A DNA stretch of 34,634 bases from Salinicoccus kekensis (GCF_900220995.1 NZ_OBQF01000009.1:1-34634), one strand, 5' to 3'; shown: positions 7,641 through 15,849, counted from the first letter of the stretch. Translations and numbers: made by a program. Notes: generated by a model from the sequence alone, not told the origin.

Positions 7641-7669
7641 ATTATAGGATAAAAAGATTTAATAATCAA
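7641..7669 (-). promoter_or_regulatory. Promoter of the dioxygenase/quinone reductase operon
   Basis: Minus strand: -35 TTGATT (7664-7669), 17-nt spacer, perfect -10 TATAAT (7641-7646). It is followed at once by an MhqR-like box. The transcript would carry a leader of about 200 nt that also holds the second box. No other gene is seen in 7430-7737; a 31-codon minus-strand ORF (7513-7608) lacks a ribosome binding site. Confidence 0.75.
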
Positions 7670-7708
7670 GGATCGGGCTCGGGGGCTCAATTGTTTTCTA
7701 TACAAGAA

Positions 7709-7734
7709 AACTCCCCTGCGTGAGCAGAGGAGTT
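7709..7734 (-). terminator. Terminator after recR
   Basis: On the minus strand AACTCC-t-CTGC pairs with GCAG-g-GGAGTT around a 4-nt loop, then TTCTTGT. It starts four bases after the recR stop codon. Confidence 0.75.
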
Positions 7735-7737
7735 CTT

Positions 7738-8334
7738 TTATAATTCCGTACGGTATTCAATCGCTTTGGACAGTGTCACTTCATCTGCATATTCCAGATC
7801 GCCGCCGACCGGGAGACCGTGGGCGAGCCTGGTGGTCTTCAGGCCGATCGGTTTGACGAGCCTTGAGATATACATTGCGGTCGATTCACCTTCGATATTC
7901 GGATTGGTCGCAAGGATGAGCTCTTTGACATTCTCATCTTTCAGACGTTCCAGCAGGGCCGGGATGTTGATGTCTTCCGGGCCGATGCCGTCCATCGGGC
8001 TGATTGCACCGTGCAGCACATGATACATCCCGCTGTACTCGCGCATCTTCTCCATCGCGATTACATCCTTGGTATCCTGCACGACACAGATGATGCTTCT
8101 ATCCCTCGATTTATCCGTACATATATAGCATGGGTCCACATCGGTGATGTGCCCGCATACTGAACAAAACTGCAATTCCCGCTTCACCTTCATCAGGCTG
8201 CGTGAGAAATCGACAACATCTTCTTCTTTCATATTTAAAACATAAAATGCCAGACGCTGGGCTGTCTTCGGCCCAATGCCCGGCAATTTCATGAAGCTGT
8301 CAATGAGCTTTGAAATGGGTTCGGGATAATGCAT
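7738..8334 (-). CDS. recR: Recombination mediator protein RecR
   Basis: RecR works with RecO/RecF to load RecA on gapped DNA. All parts of the 198-residue protein are present: N-terminal helix-hairpin-helix ([19 protein letters not shown]), a four-Cys zinc finger ([16 protein letters not shown], residues about 57-72), and a Toprim domain starting near [16 protein letters not shown] and ending with the Walker-B-like [18 protein letters not shown] region. Length is normal for the family. The start overlaps nothing but is one base after the ybaB stop, so the two are translationally coupled. The dnaX-ybaB-recR order is widely conserved in bacteria. Confidence 0.98.
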   Translation of the reverse strand: MHYPEPISKLIDSFMKLPGIGPKTAQRLAFYVLNMKEEDVVDFSRSLMKVKRELQFCSVCGHITDVDPCYICTDKSRDRSIICVVQDTKDVIAMEKMREYSGMYHVLHGAISPMDGIGPEDINIPALLERLKDENVKELILATNPNIEGESTAMYISRLVKPIGLKTTRLAHGLPVGGDLEYADEVTLSKAIEYRTEL

Positions 8335-8335
8335 A

Positions 8336-8659
8336 TTACATCATTCCTGGAATATTCAAGCCCTGGGTGTGCTTGCCCAGACGGTCGCTCATCAATGCAT
8401 CTGCTTTTGTCATCGCTTCATTTGTCGCTGCAACGATGAGGTCCTGCAGCATCTCGATATCATCCGGATCCACGACTTCCTCGCTGATCTCGACGTCGAC
8501 GATTTCCTTATGGCCGGATACTGTGACTGTCACCATGCCGCCGCCTGCTGTACCTTCGACTCTTTCTTCTTTCAGTTTTTCCTGCTCTTCTTCCATTTTC
8601 TTCTGCATCTTCTGCATCTGTTTCATCATGCCCTGCATATTATTCATTCCACCGCGCAT
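8336..8659 (-). CDS. YbaB/EbfC family nucleoid-associated protein
   Basis: This 107-residue DNA-binding protein is a dimer that binds DNA and may affect nucleoid structure. It has the N-terminal Met/Gly/Gln-rich helix ([16 protein letters not shown]), the conserved [20 protein letters not shown] segment and a C-terminal helix with [21 protein letters not shown] lies eight bases before the ATG. It sits between dnaX and recR, separated from recR by one base. Confidence 0.97.
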   Translation of the reverse strand: MRGGMNNMQGMMKQMQKMQKKMEEEQEKLKEERVEGTAGGGMVTVTVSGHKEIVDVEISEEVVDPDDIEMLQDLIVAATNEAMTKADALMSDRLGKHTQGLNIPGMM

Positions 8660-8732
8660 TTATAATTCCTCCAATATATATCATTTTTCATTTATCCATT
8701 ATATATGATTATCATTATACTATAAACCATTA

Positions 8733-10373
8733 TTATTCCCTAGTTTCCACTATGCTGCTGTCAAAAAGTTCCTTCGCTACATCCGACGGTTTCTTCTCGT
8801 TTGTTGCAGGCTGTGATTTTTCGGATTTCCGTTCTTTGATATAATCCGCCCGTACCTGCTGCCAGCTCGATTGCGGCACACCGACCACCTGCACTTCTTT
8901 GCCGATGATCGTCGGGATGATTGCTTCCAGTTCTTGTTTCTTCTTATCATCCGTGTTGATCAGCTCGGAATGCACATCACTGTCAAACTTGATCAGGACA
9001 TGGGTATCACTTGCCGCCACCGGTTCCGAGTCTTTTATGAGCGACCTCAAAGCGTGGAAGTTCTTCTCTTCGACATACTGGTACACCTGCGGCCAGCCAT
9101 CCTTCAATTTCACGATGTCCTCTTTGTTGGCTTTGTCCAGTACCTTTTCAATCTGGCTGACTGAATAGCCCTTCCCGCCCGGCCGCTTCGCTTCGGTCCG
9201 CCGGCCATTATTCGGCTGCGGGGAGAACTGGGCGTGCTCAAGACGTCTTTCCAGCTCGTTCAGCTTTTGTTCTATATGCGTCAGGTCCACTTCAGGGGCT
9301 TCCACCACATTGCTCCGCTTCGACAGCACTTCTATCAGTTTCACGATCACGACTTCAAGATGGACGCTCGTGTTCACGGAGAAGCGCATCATCACCATCG
9401 CATCGTTCAATACATCGATCATTTCATATAATACTTTGTCTTCAACATTGAAAAATGCGATGCTTTCATCGATTTCATTCGAATGCTTCATTAAAATGAT
9501 GTCCCTGATGTAGTAGACGAGCTCATGTATCAGCCGTGTCGGGTCTTTCCCTTCATCGATGAATTCATGATACTTGATGAAGGCGGCCCTCGAATCCTGA
9601 TGTTCGATCAGCTTCAGCCACTCATTCAGCGACTCCTGCTTGATGCCGCCTGTGATCATGACCACATCATCCAGGGTGATGGTGTCGTTGCTGTATGCAA
9701 TGACCTGATCCATGATGCTGAGTGCATCCCGCATGCCGCCTTCCGCCGTCCTTGCGATGTATTCTATCGCACCTTCATCATATTGGATGGACTCGGAATC
9801 GGCTACGAATTTCAGCCTCCCGACGATTTCATCATTTTCGATCGCCTTGAAATCAAACCGCTGGGTACGTGAGATGATCGTCGCCGGTATTTTATGCGGT
9901 TCGGTGGTCGCAAGGATGAATATCGCATGTTCAGGCGGCTCTTCCAAAGTTTTCAGAAGTGCGTTGAATGCGCCTGTCGTGAGCATGTGCACCTCATCGA
10001 TGATATAGACTTTATAGCGGGTGAGGGATGGGGCATATTTCACTTTCTCCCTGAGGCTTCTGATTTCATCGACACCGTTATTGCTCGCAGCGTCGATTTC
10101 AATGACATCATTTGCGCTGCCGTCCGTGATGCTGAGACAGACATCACATTCATTGCACGGCTCGCCTTCCGCACCGAACTGGCAGTTCAGCGCTTTTGCA
10201 AATATTTTCGCGATGCTCGTCTTCCCGGTCCCCCTCGGACCACTGAACAAATAAGCATGTGATTCCTTGTTTCTTGTAATGGCATTTTTCAATGTTTTGG
10301 TGACATGTCCCTGTCCTACGACATCCTTGAAACTCTGCGGACGAAAGGCACGGTATAACGCCTGATACTCCAT
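8733..10373 (-). CDS. dnaX: DNA polymerase III subunit gamma/tau
   Basis: DnaX is the clamp-loader ATPase and organiser of the replicative polymerase. The 546-residue protein has Walker A GPRGTGKTS (residues about 45-53), a four-Cys zinc module (CQFGAEGEPCNECDVC), Walker B IIDEVHML, sensor motifs near ATTEPHKIPATIISRTQRF, and a tau-like C-terminal part with a charged linker around residues 380-410. GGAGG lies nine bases before the ATG. The gene begins about 100 bp downstream of the SRP RNA 3' end, the arrangement known from Bacillus and Staphylococcus. No slippery-site analysis was done for a gamma product. Confidence 0.98.
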   Translation of the reverse strand: MEYQALYRAFRPQSFKDVVGQGHVTKTLKNAITRNKESHAYLFSGPRGTGKTSIAKIFAKALNCQFGAEGEPCNECDVCLSITDGSANDVIEIDAASNNGVDEIRSLREKVKYAPSLTRYKVYIIDEVHMLTTGAFNALLKTLEEPPEHAIFILATTEPHKIPATIISRTQRFDFKAIENDEIVGRLKFVADSESIQYDEGAIEYIARTAEGGMRDALSIMDQVIAYSNDTITLDDVVMITGGIKQESLNEWLKLIEHQDSRAAFIKYHEFIDEGKDPTRLIHELVYYIRDIILMKHSNEIDESIAFFNVEDKVLYEMIDVLNDAMVMMRFSVNTSVHLEVVIVKLIEVLSKRSNVVEAPEVDLTHIEQKLNELERRLEHAQFSPQPNNGRRTEAKRPGGKGYSVSQIEKVLDKANKEDIVKLKDGWPQVYQYVEEKNFHALRSLIKDSEPVAASDTHVLIKFDSDVHSELINTDDKKKQELEAIIPTIIGKEVQVVGVPQSSWQQVRADYIKERKSEKSQPATNEKKPSDVAKELFDSSIVETRE

Positions 10374-10442
10374 CCAGCGGCACCTCCGAATTATCTTATA
10401 TCGTTCCCTATTATAACATTAATCCATAATGCATTACGAACT

Positions 10443-10478
10443 AAAAAAAGACTGCATCTATTATCAATAGATGCAGTC
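10443..10478. terminator. Terminator of the SRP RNA gene
   Basis: A perfect 13-bp stem GACTGCATCTATT/AATAGATGCAGTC with a 3-nt loop is followed by TTTTTTT on the minus strand. It separates the SRP RNA from dnaX, 64 bases before the dnaX start region. Confidence 0.95.
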
Positions 10479-10486
10479 TCGCATAT

Positions 10487-10758
10487 GTAGCCGTGCACCG
10501 CTTCTTCGAGAAGACAGCACAAACGTTACTTAAAATACCGACTCAACCCCGGCGACCCTACGGCACATAGGATTAGCCACTTAATGCTGCTTCCTTCCGG
10601 ACCTGACATGGTTCGCGACGTCCTATTGCATAGGACCGGGATCTCAACACCGGTAAGATTAAGGCAGTCTTCACACTGCTTCCCTCGGAAGCGGAATTCA
10701 GCCTTGCTGGAGCGGATTGCAAGTACAGGGCACCGCTAATTCCCCACTTAGCACGGTA
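10487..10758 (-). ncRNA. ffs: Signal recognition particle RNA, large Bacillus type (about 270 nt)
   Basis: On the minus strand the universally conserved SRP domain IV is clear: GTCAGGTCCGG-AAGGAAGCAGC, flanked by ACCATG and ATTAAG. The gene is of the long Gram-positive form with an Alu domain: the 5' CCGTGCTAAGTGGGG-AATTAGCGGTG and CCCTGTACTTGCAATCCGC stretches match the staphylococcal/bacillar scRNA pattern, and the 5' CCGTGC can pair with the 3' GCACGG. Ends are set by the promoter -10 at 10765-10770 and by the terminal stem, and could shift by several bases. With Ffh it targets nascent membrane proteins. Confidence 0.96.
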
Positions 10759-10764
10759 TTTAAC

Positions 10765-10793
10765 ATAATACCAAAATTATTTTTATGATGCAA
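10765..10793 (-). promoter_or_regulatory. SRP RNA promoter
   Basis: Minus strand: -35 TTGCAT (10788-10793), 17-nt spacer, -10 TATTAT (10765-10770), predicting a start near 10758 where the RNA should begin. The 13 bases TTAATGCTTGCAT covering the -35 are identical to those of rRNA promoter P2. The -35 lies only a few bases beyond the treR stop codon. Confidence 0.8.
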
Positions 10794-10800
10794 GCATTAA

Positions 10801-11529
10801 TCATTCACCCGTGAACCTTCTTGAAAAATCTACAAATCTGAACTCGCTTGCCAGATGCTTCGATACATTGTACTGGAAAGGGGTGGCATCGCTCAAATGC
10901 ACAACCGACTTCACATTTGCGGTGTACGGCGGCGTCACGGGGCCGAACAGCTCGATGTCCAGTTCCGTCATCGGTTTGAACGTGATTTCCTTATGTGAAT
11001 ACGAAATGCTGTGTCCGAGCCGTTTTTCGATATACTCATATATCGAGTCCTGTGCAATCTCCTCCGTCAGGCCCGGCATCATATCGTGAATAAAATAATC
11101 CATGTCCACGATATGCGTCTTGCCTTCATACTTCCTCTGCCGGACCAGCTGCCAGAGCAGTGTCTCCCCTTTCAGGTCGAGGGCACTTTGGACATGCGGC
11201 ACTTCACCCGCTTCGATTTTTTCCATAGTGTGGACGACGGTGGTGTAGACCCTCGTCTGCTGCGCCTGGACTTCCTTGAAGCTCGTCAGATGGGAGACCG
11301 TCAAATTCATTGAAGGATTGTAGATGACCACTGAGCCTTTTCCCTTCATCTTCTGGATATAGCCGTTTTCCTGGAGCAGGCTGAGCGCCTTCCTCACCGT
11401 TTCACGGGAGACCCCAAACTGCCTGAGCAGCTTATGTTCAGACGGCAGGACGTCCCCGGCCTCATATTTCCCCTCGACGATATCGCTGGATAACGACTGG
11501 TAGATTTGATTGTATTTGTTTAGATTCAT
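10801..11529 (-). CDS. treR: Trehalose operon repressor TreR (GntR/HutC family)
   Basis: This 242-residue regulator has an N-terminal GntR winged helix-turn-helix (YNQIYQSLSSDIVEGKY, then LPSEHKLLRQFGVSRETVRKAL, residues about 5-50) and a C-terminal UTRA effector-binding domain that in TreR senses trehalose-6-phosphate. Identification rests on position: it is the third gene of treP-treC-treR, and a TreR-type operator lies at the operon promoter. The gap to treC is 42 bp, so autoregulation through the operon promoter is likely. No terminator is visible between its stop and the SRP RNA gene. Confidence 0.93.
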   Translation of the reverse strand: MNLNKYNQIYQSLSSDIVEGKYEAGDVLPSEHKLLRQFGVSRETVRKALSLLQENGYIQKMKGKGSVVIYNPSMNLTVSHLTSFKEVQAQQTRVYTTVVHTMEKIEAGEVPHVQSALDLKGETLLWQLVRQRKYEGKTHIVDMDYFIHDMMPGLTEEIAQDSIYEYIEKRLGHSISYSHKEITFKPMTELDIELFGPVTPPYTANVKSVVHLSDATPFQYNVSKHLASEFRFVDFSRRFTGE

Positions 11530-11571
11530 AGCGTCACCCGGATCTTTTCATTTTGGACTTGCCTTCATTCA

Positions 11572-13209
11572 TCATTTCCTGTAGATCATCAGTGCCTCGA
11601 AAGGCCTTAATTCATTGTCCTTGACATCATAATTTGAAATCAGGACTTCACCATCACGCGCAACCTCTTCCGGCCAGGCCACATACTTGTCGCTGTAGTT
11701 GGCGATCACAAGCAGCGACTCCCCATCGAGCGTTCTTTCATAGACGAATAAATTCCTGTCCTTCATCAACATCGGCCTGATGTCGCCCGAAGTGAGGATT
11801 TCCATCTCATGCCGCATTTCGATGAGCTTCTTGTAGGTGTAGAAGACGGAAGTTTCATCTGCAACGGCTTTTTCAGCGTTGATTTCCGGATAATTGGGTG
11901 CAGTTTCAATCCAAGGCTCCCCGTCCGTGAAACCTGCATGAGGGCTTCCATCCCACTGCATGGGCGTCCTTGCATTATCGCGGGATTTCTTTTTCAATAT
12001 ATCCATCACCTGCTGATAGCTGTATCCCTTCTCCCTGAGGATATCATAGGCATTCAGGGTTTCAACATCCCTGTACTGGTCGATCCGGCTGAAACCCGGA
12101 TTGGTCATGCCGATTTCCTCGCCCTGATAAATATAAGGCGTGCCCTGAAGGCCGTGCAGGGAAATCGCAAGCATTTTGGCGCTTCTCACACGATTTTCCT
12201 CAGTGTCATCTTTACCAAAGCGGGAAACCACCCTCGGCTGGTCATGGTTGCACCAGAAAATCGCATTCCAGCCGTTGCCCTCGTGTATGCCGAGCTGCCA
12301 CTTCATCAGTGTCTCCTTCAGAAGTATGAAGTCGTAAGACGCATCCGTCCATTTCTCACCGCCTGGATAGTCCACTTTCAGATGATGGAAGTTGAAGACC
12401 GAGTTCAGTTCCTCACGCTCCGGGGCCGTGTATTTGATGCAGTGGTCGATGGTCGTCGACGACATTTCCCCGACCGTCATAATCTCTTTCCCGCCGAAAG
12501 TACGGCGGTTCATTTCATGGATATATTCATGGATGCGCGGACCATCAGTGTAAAACTCCTTACCCGGTCCATCGGAATCTTTAAATTCCCCCTTGGACAG
12601 CAGGTTCACGACATCGAACCTGAAGCCGTCGACACCGAAATCAATCCAGTAATTGATCATCTCATAAATCTCACTCCGGACCTTTTCATTATCCCAGTTC
12701 AAATCCGCCTGGGTGACATCGAACAGCCTTAAATAGTACTGATTCGTATTATCATCATACTGCCAGGCATTGCCGCCGAACTTGGATTCCCAGCTTGTCG
12801 GCGGTGAGTCATATGTGCCGTCCTTCCATATATAATAATCCCGGTAAGGATTATCTTTCGATTTTTTCGATTCCACAAACCATGGATGCGCCGTCGAAGT
12901 ATGGTTGAATGCAAGGTCCAGCATGACTTTCAAGCCTTTTTCATGCGCTTCGTCCATCAGCGCCTTCAAGTCCTCTTTCGTGCCGAATTCCGGGTTGATC
13001 TCATAGTAGTTGCTGATATCGTAGCCATTGTCCCGCATCGGGGATTCATAGACAGGTGTAAGCCATATATAATCGACGCCCAAAAATGCCAGGTAATCCA
13101 GCTTTTCGATGATGCCGCGGATATCACCCGTGCCGTCACCCGTCGAATCGTTGAAGGATTTTGGATATACTTGATACACCACGGATTTTTTCCAGTCTGA
13201 AACTGCCAC
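11572..13209 (-). CDS. treC: Trehalose-6-phosphate hydrolase (alpha,alpha-phosphotrehalase)
   Basis: TreC/TreA cleaves trehalose-6-phosphate to glucose and glucose-6-phosphate in the cytoplasm. The 545-residue GH13 protein has the four classic regions: DLAFNHTS (about residue 99), GFRFDVVNLLSK with the Asp nucleophile (about 197), a Glu acid/base in GEMSST, and CNHDQPR. It begins KKSVVYQVYPKSFNDS, as in oligo-1,6-glucosidase-like GH13_29 enzymes; the treP/treR context fixes the substrate. The start is GTG at 13209, nine bases after AAGGAG. Distance to treP is 20 bp. Confidence 0.95.
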   Translation of the reverse strand: MAVSDWKKSVVYQVYPKSFNDSTGDGTGDIRGIIEKLDYLAFLGVDYIWLTPVYESPMRDNGYDISNYYEINPEFGTKEDLKALMDEAHEKGLKVMLDLAFNHTSTAHPWFVESKKSKDNPYRDYYIWKDGTYDSPPTSWESKFGGNAWQYDDNTNQYYLRLFDVTQADLNWDNEKVRSEIYEMINYWIDFGVDGFRFDVVNLLSKGEFKDSDGPGKEFYTDGPRIHEYIHEMNRRTFGGKEIMTVGEMSSTTIDHCIKYTAPEREELNSVFNFHHLKVDYPGGEKWTDASYDFILLKETLMKWQLGIHEGNGWNAIFWCNHDQPRVVSRFGKDDTEENRVRSAKMLAISLHGLQGTPYIYQGEEIGMTNPGFSRIDQYRDVETLNAYDILREKGYSYQQVMDILKKKSRDNARTPMQWDGSPHAGFTDGEPWIETAPNYPEINAEKAVADETSVFYTYKKLIEMRHEMEILTSGDIRPMLMKDRNLFVYERTLDGESLLVIANYSDKYVAWPEEVARDGEVLISNYDVKDNELRPFEALMIYRK

Positions 13210-13229
13210 TTTTAAAAACTCCTTTATAT

Positions 13230-14681
13230 TTAATCTACATCCACCATGTCTTTAGTCTGTGTCTTCGCAAATTTGGAGAAGACCAGTGTTAATACGAAAG
13301 GCACCACGATCGCAACGATCATGCCGATCAGGAATAGTCCCCAGAACTCCTGTGTGATCGAGATGATTCCGGGCACTCCGCCGACACCGATGCTCGTCGC
13401 AGTCAGGACGCTTGCACCGAATATCGCACCGACGACAGAAGTGGTGAGGATTGCGGCGACGAATGGATATTTCAGAGGCAGGTTGACACCGAACATCGCA
13501 GGTTCGGTCACGCCAAGCCAGCCGGAAATGCCGGAAGTGAGCGCGAGACCTTCCTCTTTCTTCTTATTGTTCCTGCGGTAGATGAACCATGCACCGAAAG
13601 CGGCAGAGCCCTGTGCAATGTTTGAGATCGCAAGGATTGGCCATAGGAACGTCGCCCCCGTCGTCCCGATCAGCTGCAGATCCACAGCGAGGAACATATG
13701 ATGGAGACCCGTGATGACAAGCGGTGCATAGAACAGGCCGTATACTGCACCGCCGAGTATGCCCGCAGTGTCGAACAGCCAGACGATGCTGTCGGATATG
13801 ATGCTGCTCGCCCATAATGTAATAGGTCCTACTATAATGAACGTCAGTATGCCGACGACCAGTAAAGAGATCGGTGCGACAAGCAGCAATTTGAACATAT
13901 CAGGCACACGCTGATTCAGGAAGGCTTCGACTTTTGCCAGGAACCATGTCGCCACAAGTACAGGGAGCACCTGGCCCTGGTAGTTCAACTGCTCGACTTC
14001 AAGCCCGAACACATTCCATGTCGGGATTTCCGCAAGTTCCCCAGCTTCCTGGTCGAACAGCCCGTACTGACTCGCAAGGTCCGGGTGGCACAAAGCCAGA
14101 CCGAGCGCGATGCCGAGCAGCGGGTTCCCGCCGAACACTCTCATCGCCGACCAGCCGATCAGCACCGGCAGGAAGATGAACGGTGCCACTGCGATGAAGT
14201 TGATCATGCTCGCAAGACCTTCTATGCCCGGGAAGACACTGATGAACGATTCATTTTCCCAGAACAGGCCTTCTGCCGTCAGCAGGTTGTTGATACCGAG
14301 CAGGAGGCCCGCCGTAACGATCGCAGGTAAAATCGGTATGAAAATATCACCGAGCATTTTGATGAACCGCTGGATCGGATTCATCTTCGTCGCTGCGGCC
14401 TTCTTCACTTCCTCTTTGGATCCGCCGCCTTTACCTGTCTCCTCTTCAAAAATTTTGAAAGCTTCGTCCACCGTCCCCTGGCCGATGACCACCTGGAACT
14501 GGTTGTTCGCTGCAAAAGAACCTTTGACGAGGTCGATCTGATCCAATTTCTCCTTATCCACTTTGCTTTCATCTTCAAGTGCCAGACGCAGTCTTGTCAC
14601 ACAGTGCGTCGCTGCATTGACGTTTTCCTTACCGCCGATGGCTTCAATGATTTTCCTGACATCATCACGATTTACCGCCAT
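13230..14681 (-). CDS. treP: PTS trehalose-specific EIIBC component
   Basis: TreP phosphorylates trehalose during uptake, giving trehalose-6-phosphate. The 483-residue protein has an N-terminal EIIB domain with the phospho-Cys in NAATHCVTRLRLAL (about residue 27), a short linker, and a C-terminal EIIC domain with about ten membrane segments (for example ITGLHHMFLAVDLQLIG and the GITEPAMFG-like GVTEPAMFGVNLPLKYPF). There is no EIIA domain, so a glucose-type EIIA must act in trans. The reading frame is open to 14717, but AGGGG lies eight bases before the ATG at 14681, which begins the EIIB domain properly. First gene of the tre operon. Confidence 0.95.
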   Translation of the reverse strand: MAVNRDDVRKIIEAIGGKENVNAATHCVTRLRLALEDESKVDKEKLDQIDLVKGSFAANNQFQVVIGQGTVDEAFKIFEEETGKGGGSKEEVKKAAATKMNPIQRFIKMLGDIFIPILPAIVTAGLLLGINNLLTAEGLFWENESFISVFPGIEGLASMINFIAVAPFIFLPVLIGWSAMRVFGGNPLLGIALGLALCHPDLASQYGLFDQEAGELAEIPTWNVFGLEVEQLNYQGQVLPVLVATWFLAKVEAFLNQRVPDMFKLLLVAPISLLVVGILTFIIVGPITLWASSIISDSIVWLFDTAGILGGAVYGLFYAPLVITGLHHMFLAVDLQLIGTTGATFLWPILAISNIAQGSAAFGAWFIYRRNNKKKEEGLALTSGISGWLGVTEPAMFGVNLPLKYPFVAAILTTSVVGAIFGASVLTATSIGVGGVPGIISITQEFWGLFLIGMIVAIVVPFVLTLVFSKFAKTQTKDMVDVD

Positions 14682-14709
14682 TCCACTCACCCCTTCATTT
14701 ACAAAAAAC

Positions 14710-14744
14710 TTTATCATGTATATACAACGAACACAAGCAGTTTC
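14710..14744 (-). promoter_or_regulatory. tre operon promoter with TreR operator in the spacer
   Basis: On the minus strand -35 TTGTGT, a 17-nt spacer and -10 TAAAGT with an upstream TG form a promoter. The spacer contains TTGTATATACAT (14716-14727), one base from the perfect TreR palindrome TTGTATATACAA known in Bacillus. A repressor there would block polymerase. A weak CcpA-like site (TGAAACTGCTTGTG) overlaps the -35 but fits the cre consensus poorly. Confidence 0.7.
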
Positions 14745-14792
14745 ACCTTAGATATCTGTATTTTCCAAAAACTCAATTTTCTTCTGTAAAAT

Positions 14793-14830
14793 AAAAAAAT
14801 CACCGGGCTCGGCGAACCGAATCCGGTGAT
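14793..14830 (-). terminator. Terminator after the surface-protein gene
   Basis: On the minus strand ATCACCGG pairs with CCGGTGAT around an inner CGG/CCG stem, followed by a run of seven T. It separates the surface-protein gene from the tre promoter. Confidence 0.88.
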
Positions 14831-14907
14831 CTTTTAGGATAGGAAATATTTTATTATTATCAGTTAATTAATATATACCACATATTTACCGTTTAAAACA
14901 TATAAAT

Positions 14908-15849
14908 TTAATTATTTCTCACTTTTTTTAAAATAAATACAAAAAGGCTGATTAAAATAAAGACCGCACCGGTTATCATGAGCGTCCAGTCCATTGAAGT
15001 GAACCCGGCCGCCTCCTCTGAAAGCACCACTTCTTCCGTCTCCACCGCTTCATCCTCTTCTTCAGTCACTTCTTCTTCCACTGAAGCCAGGGCAATGCGG
15101 AGTCCTCTTTTCGATCTGTCCGTCAATTCGATTTCTTCAGGTGCTTCCGCAACTTCATATTCAGCAGCTTCCACTTCAATTTTGTACTGCCCTGAAGGTA
15201 TGTCATCAAAAGAAAAACTGCCGTCCTCTTCAGATTCTATTGTTTGTTCTTCAAATCCGTCACCTGTCAAAGTCAGTTCCACACCGCCGACACCATGATT
15301 TTCATCATCCATCACGGCGCCTGTAAGCGAGAATGCCTCGACCGGCAGGATGTCTACATTCACAACCCGCGGTTCATCTTCCTCCACAGGCTCTTCCATG
15401 ACCGGATCCTCGATGACAGGCACTTCTATTATCGGTTCGGGTTCAGGCTGCGGCTCGGGCTCAGGCTCCGGTTCTGGCTCAGGTTCGGGTTCCGGCTCAG
15501 GCTCTGGTTCACCATACTCTTCCACAGGCTCCCACCCTGAAGGTTCATCGTTATAATAACCATCATTAAAATCATTGTAGCCATTGTCATTATAATTGTT
15601 GTAATCATCATTATAGTAGGTGTTATCGTCGTACGAGTTATCCGGGAAGGCACGGGACGGCTCCTCTTCGCCGGAATCATCCGTATCACCATTTGACTCC
15701 TGGTTGTTGTCCGTGTCGCCCTCTTCCTCCTGATCATCAACGGCCTGTTCATTCATACTCTGACCGGGCTGAAATGTATTTGCCATTGCACCGGCCGGAA
15801 ACAGGACCAACATGAGTGACGATATTATAAACAGCAGTTTGACTTTGAT
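14908..15849 (-). CDS. Secreted, membrane-anchored surface protein with Glu-Pro repeats and a carboxypeptidase-regulatory-like domain
   Basis: The order is a signal peptide (KVKLLFIISSLMLVLF then AGAMA), an acidic Asp/Asn/Tyr-rich region, about 13 Glu-Pro dipeptides, a roughly 90-residue beta-sandwich-like domain (SLTGAVMDDENHGVGGVELTL to GLRIALASV, typical of CarboxypepD_reg/Cna_B folds), an acidic stretch, one membrane helix and a KKVRNN tail. There is no LPXTG motif, so it is anchored by the helix, with the bulk outside. Glu-Pro repeats would act as a stiff wall-spanning stalk. The start is uncertain: an ATG at 15900 has no ribosome binding site, while AGGAG lies eight bases before an in-frame ATC at 15849 that gives an ideal signal peptide. 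It follows the ABC ATPase gene closely. Function unknown. Confidence 0.75.
   Translation of the reverse strand: MKVKLLFIISSLMLVLFPAGAMANTFQPGQSMNEQAVDDQEEEGDTDNNQESNGDTDDSGEEEPSRAFPDNSYDDNTYYNDDYNNYNDNGYNDFNDGYYNDEPSGWEPVEEYGEPEPEPEPEPEPEPEPEPEPQPEPEPIIEVPVIEDPVMEEPVEEDEPRVVNVDILPVEAFSLTGAVMDDENHGVGGVELTLTGDGFEEQTIESEEDGSFSFDDIPSGQYKIEVEAAEYEVAEAPEEIELTDRSKRGLRIALASVEEEVTEEEDEAVETEEVVLSEEAAGFTSMDWTLMITGAVFILISLFVFILKKVRNN
15434..15510. repeat. Hexanucleotide tandem repeat coding for Glu-Pro dipeptides
   Basis: About 13 units of a degenerate GGYTCN (plus strand) encode alternating Pro and Glu in the surface protein. The third and sixth bases vary freely, so the repeat is kept at the protein level, but the number of units could change by slippage or recombination. 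Confidence 0.85.

Noticed and set aside
7508-7723. Plus-strand ORF of 71 codons between the dioxygenase operon and recR
   Set aside because: TTG start without a ribosome binding site; it runs across the MhqR boxes, the promoter and the recR terminator.
11809-12732. Plus-strand ORF of 307 codons inside treC
   Set aside because: Antisense shadow of a well-supported GH13 enzyme gene.
14727-14745. CcpA cre site at the tre promoter
   Set aside because: The best candidate misses the central CG and several conserved 3' positions.
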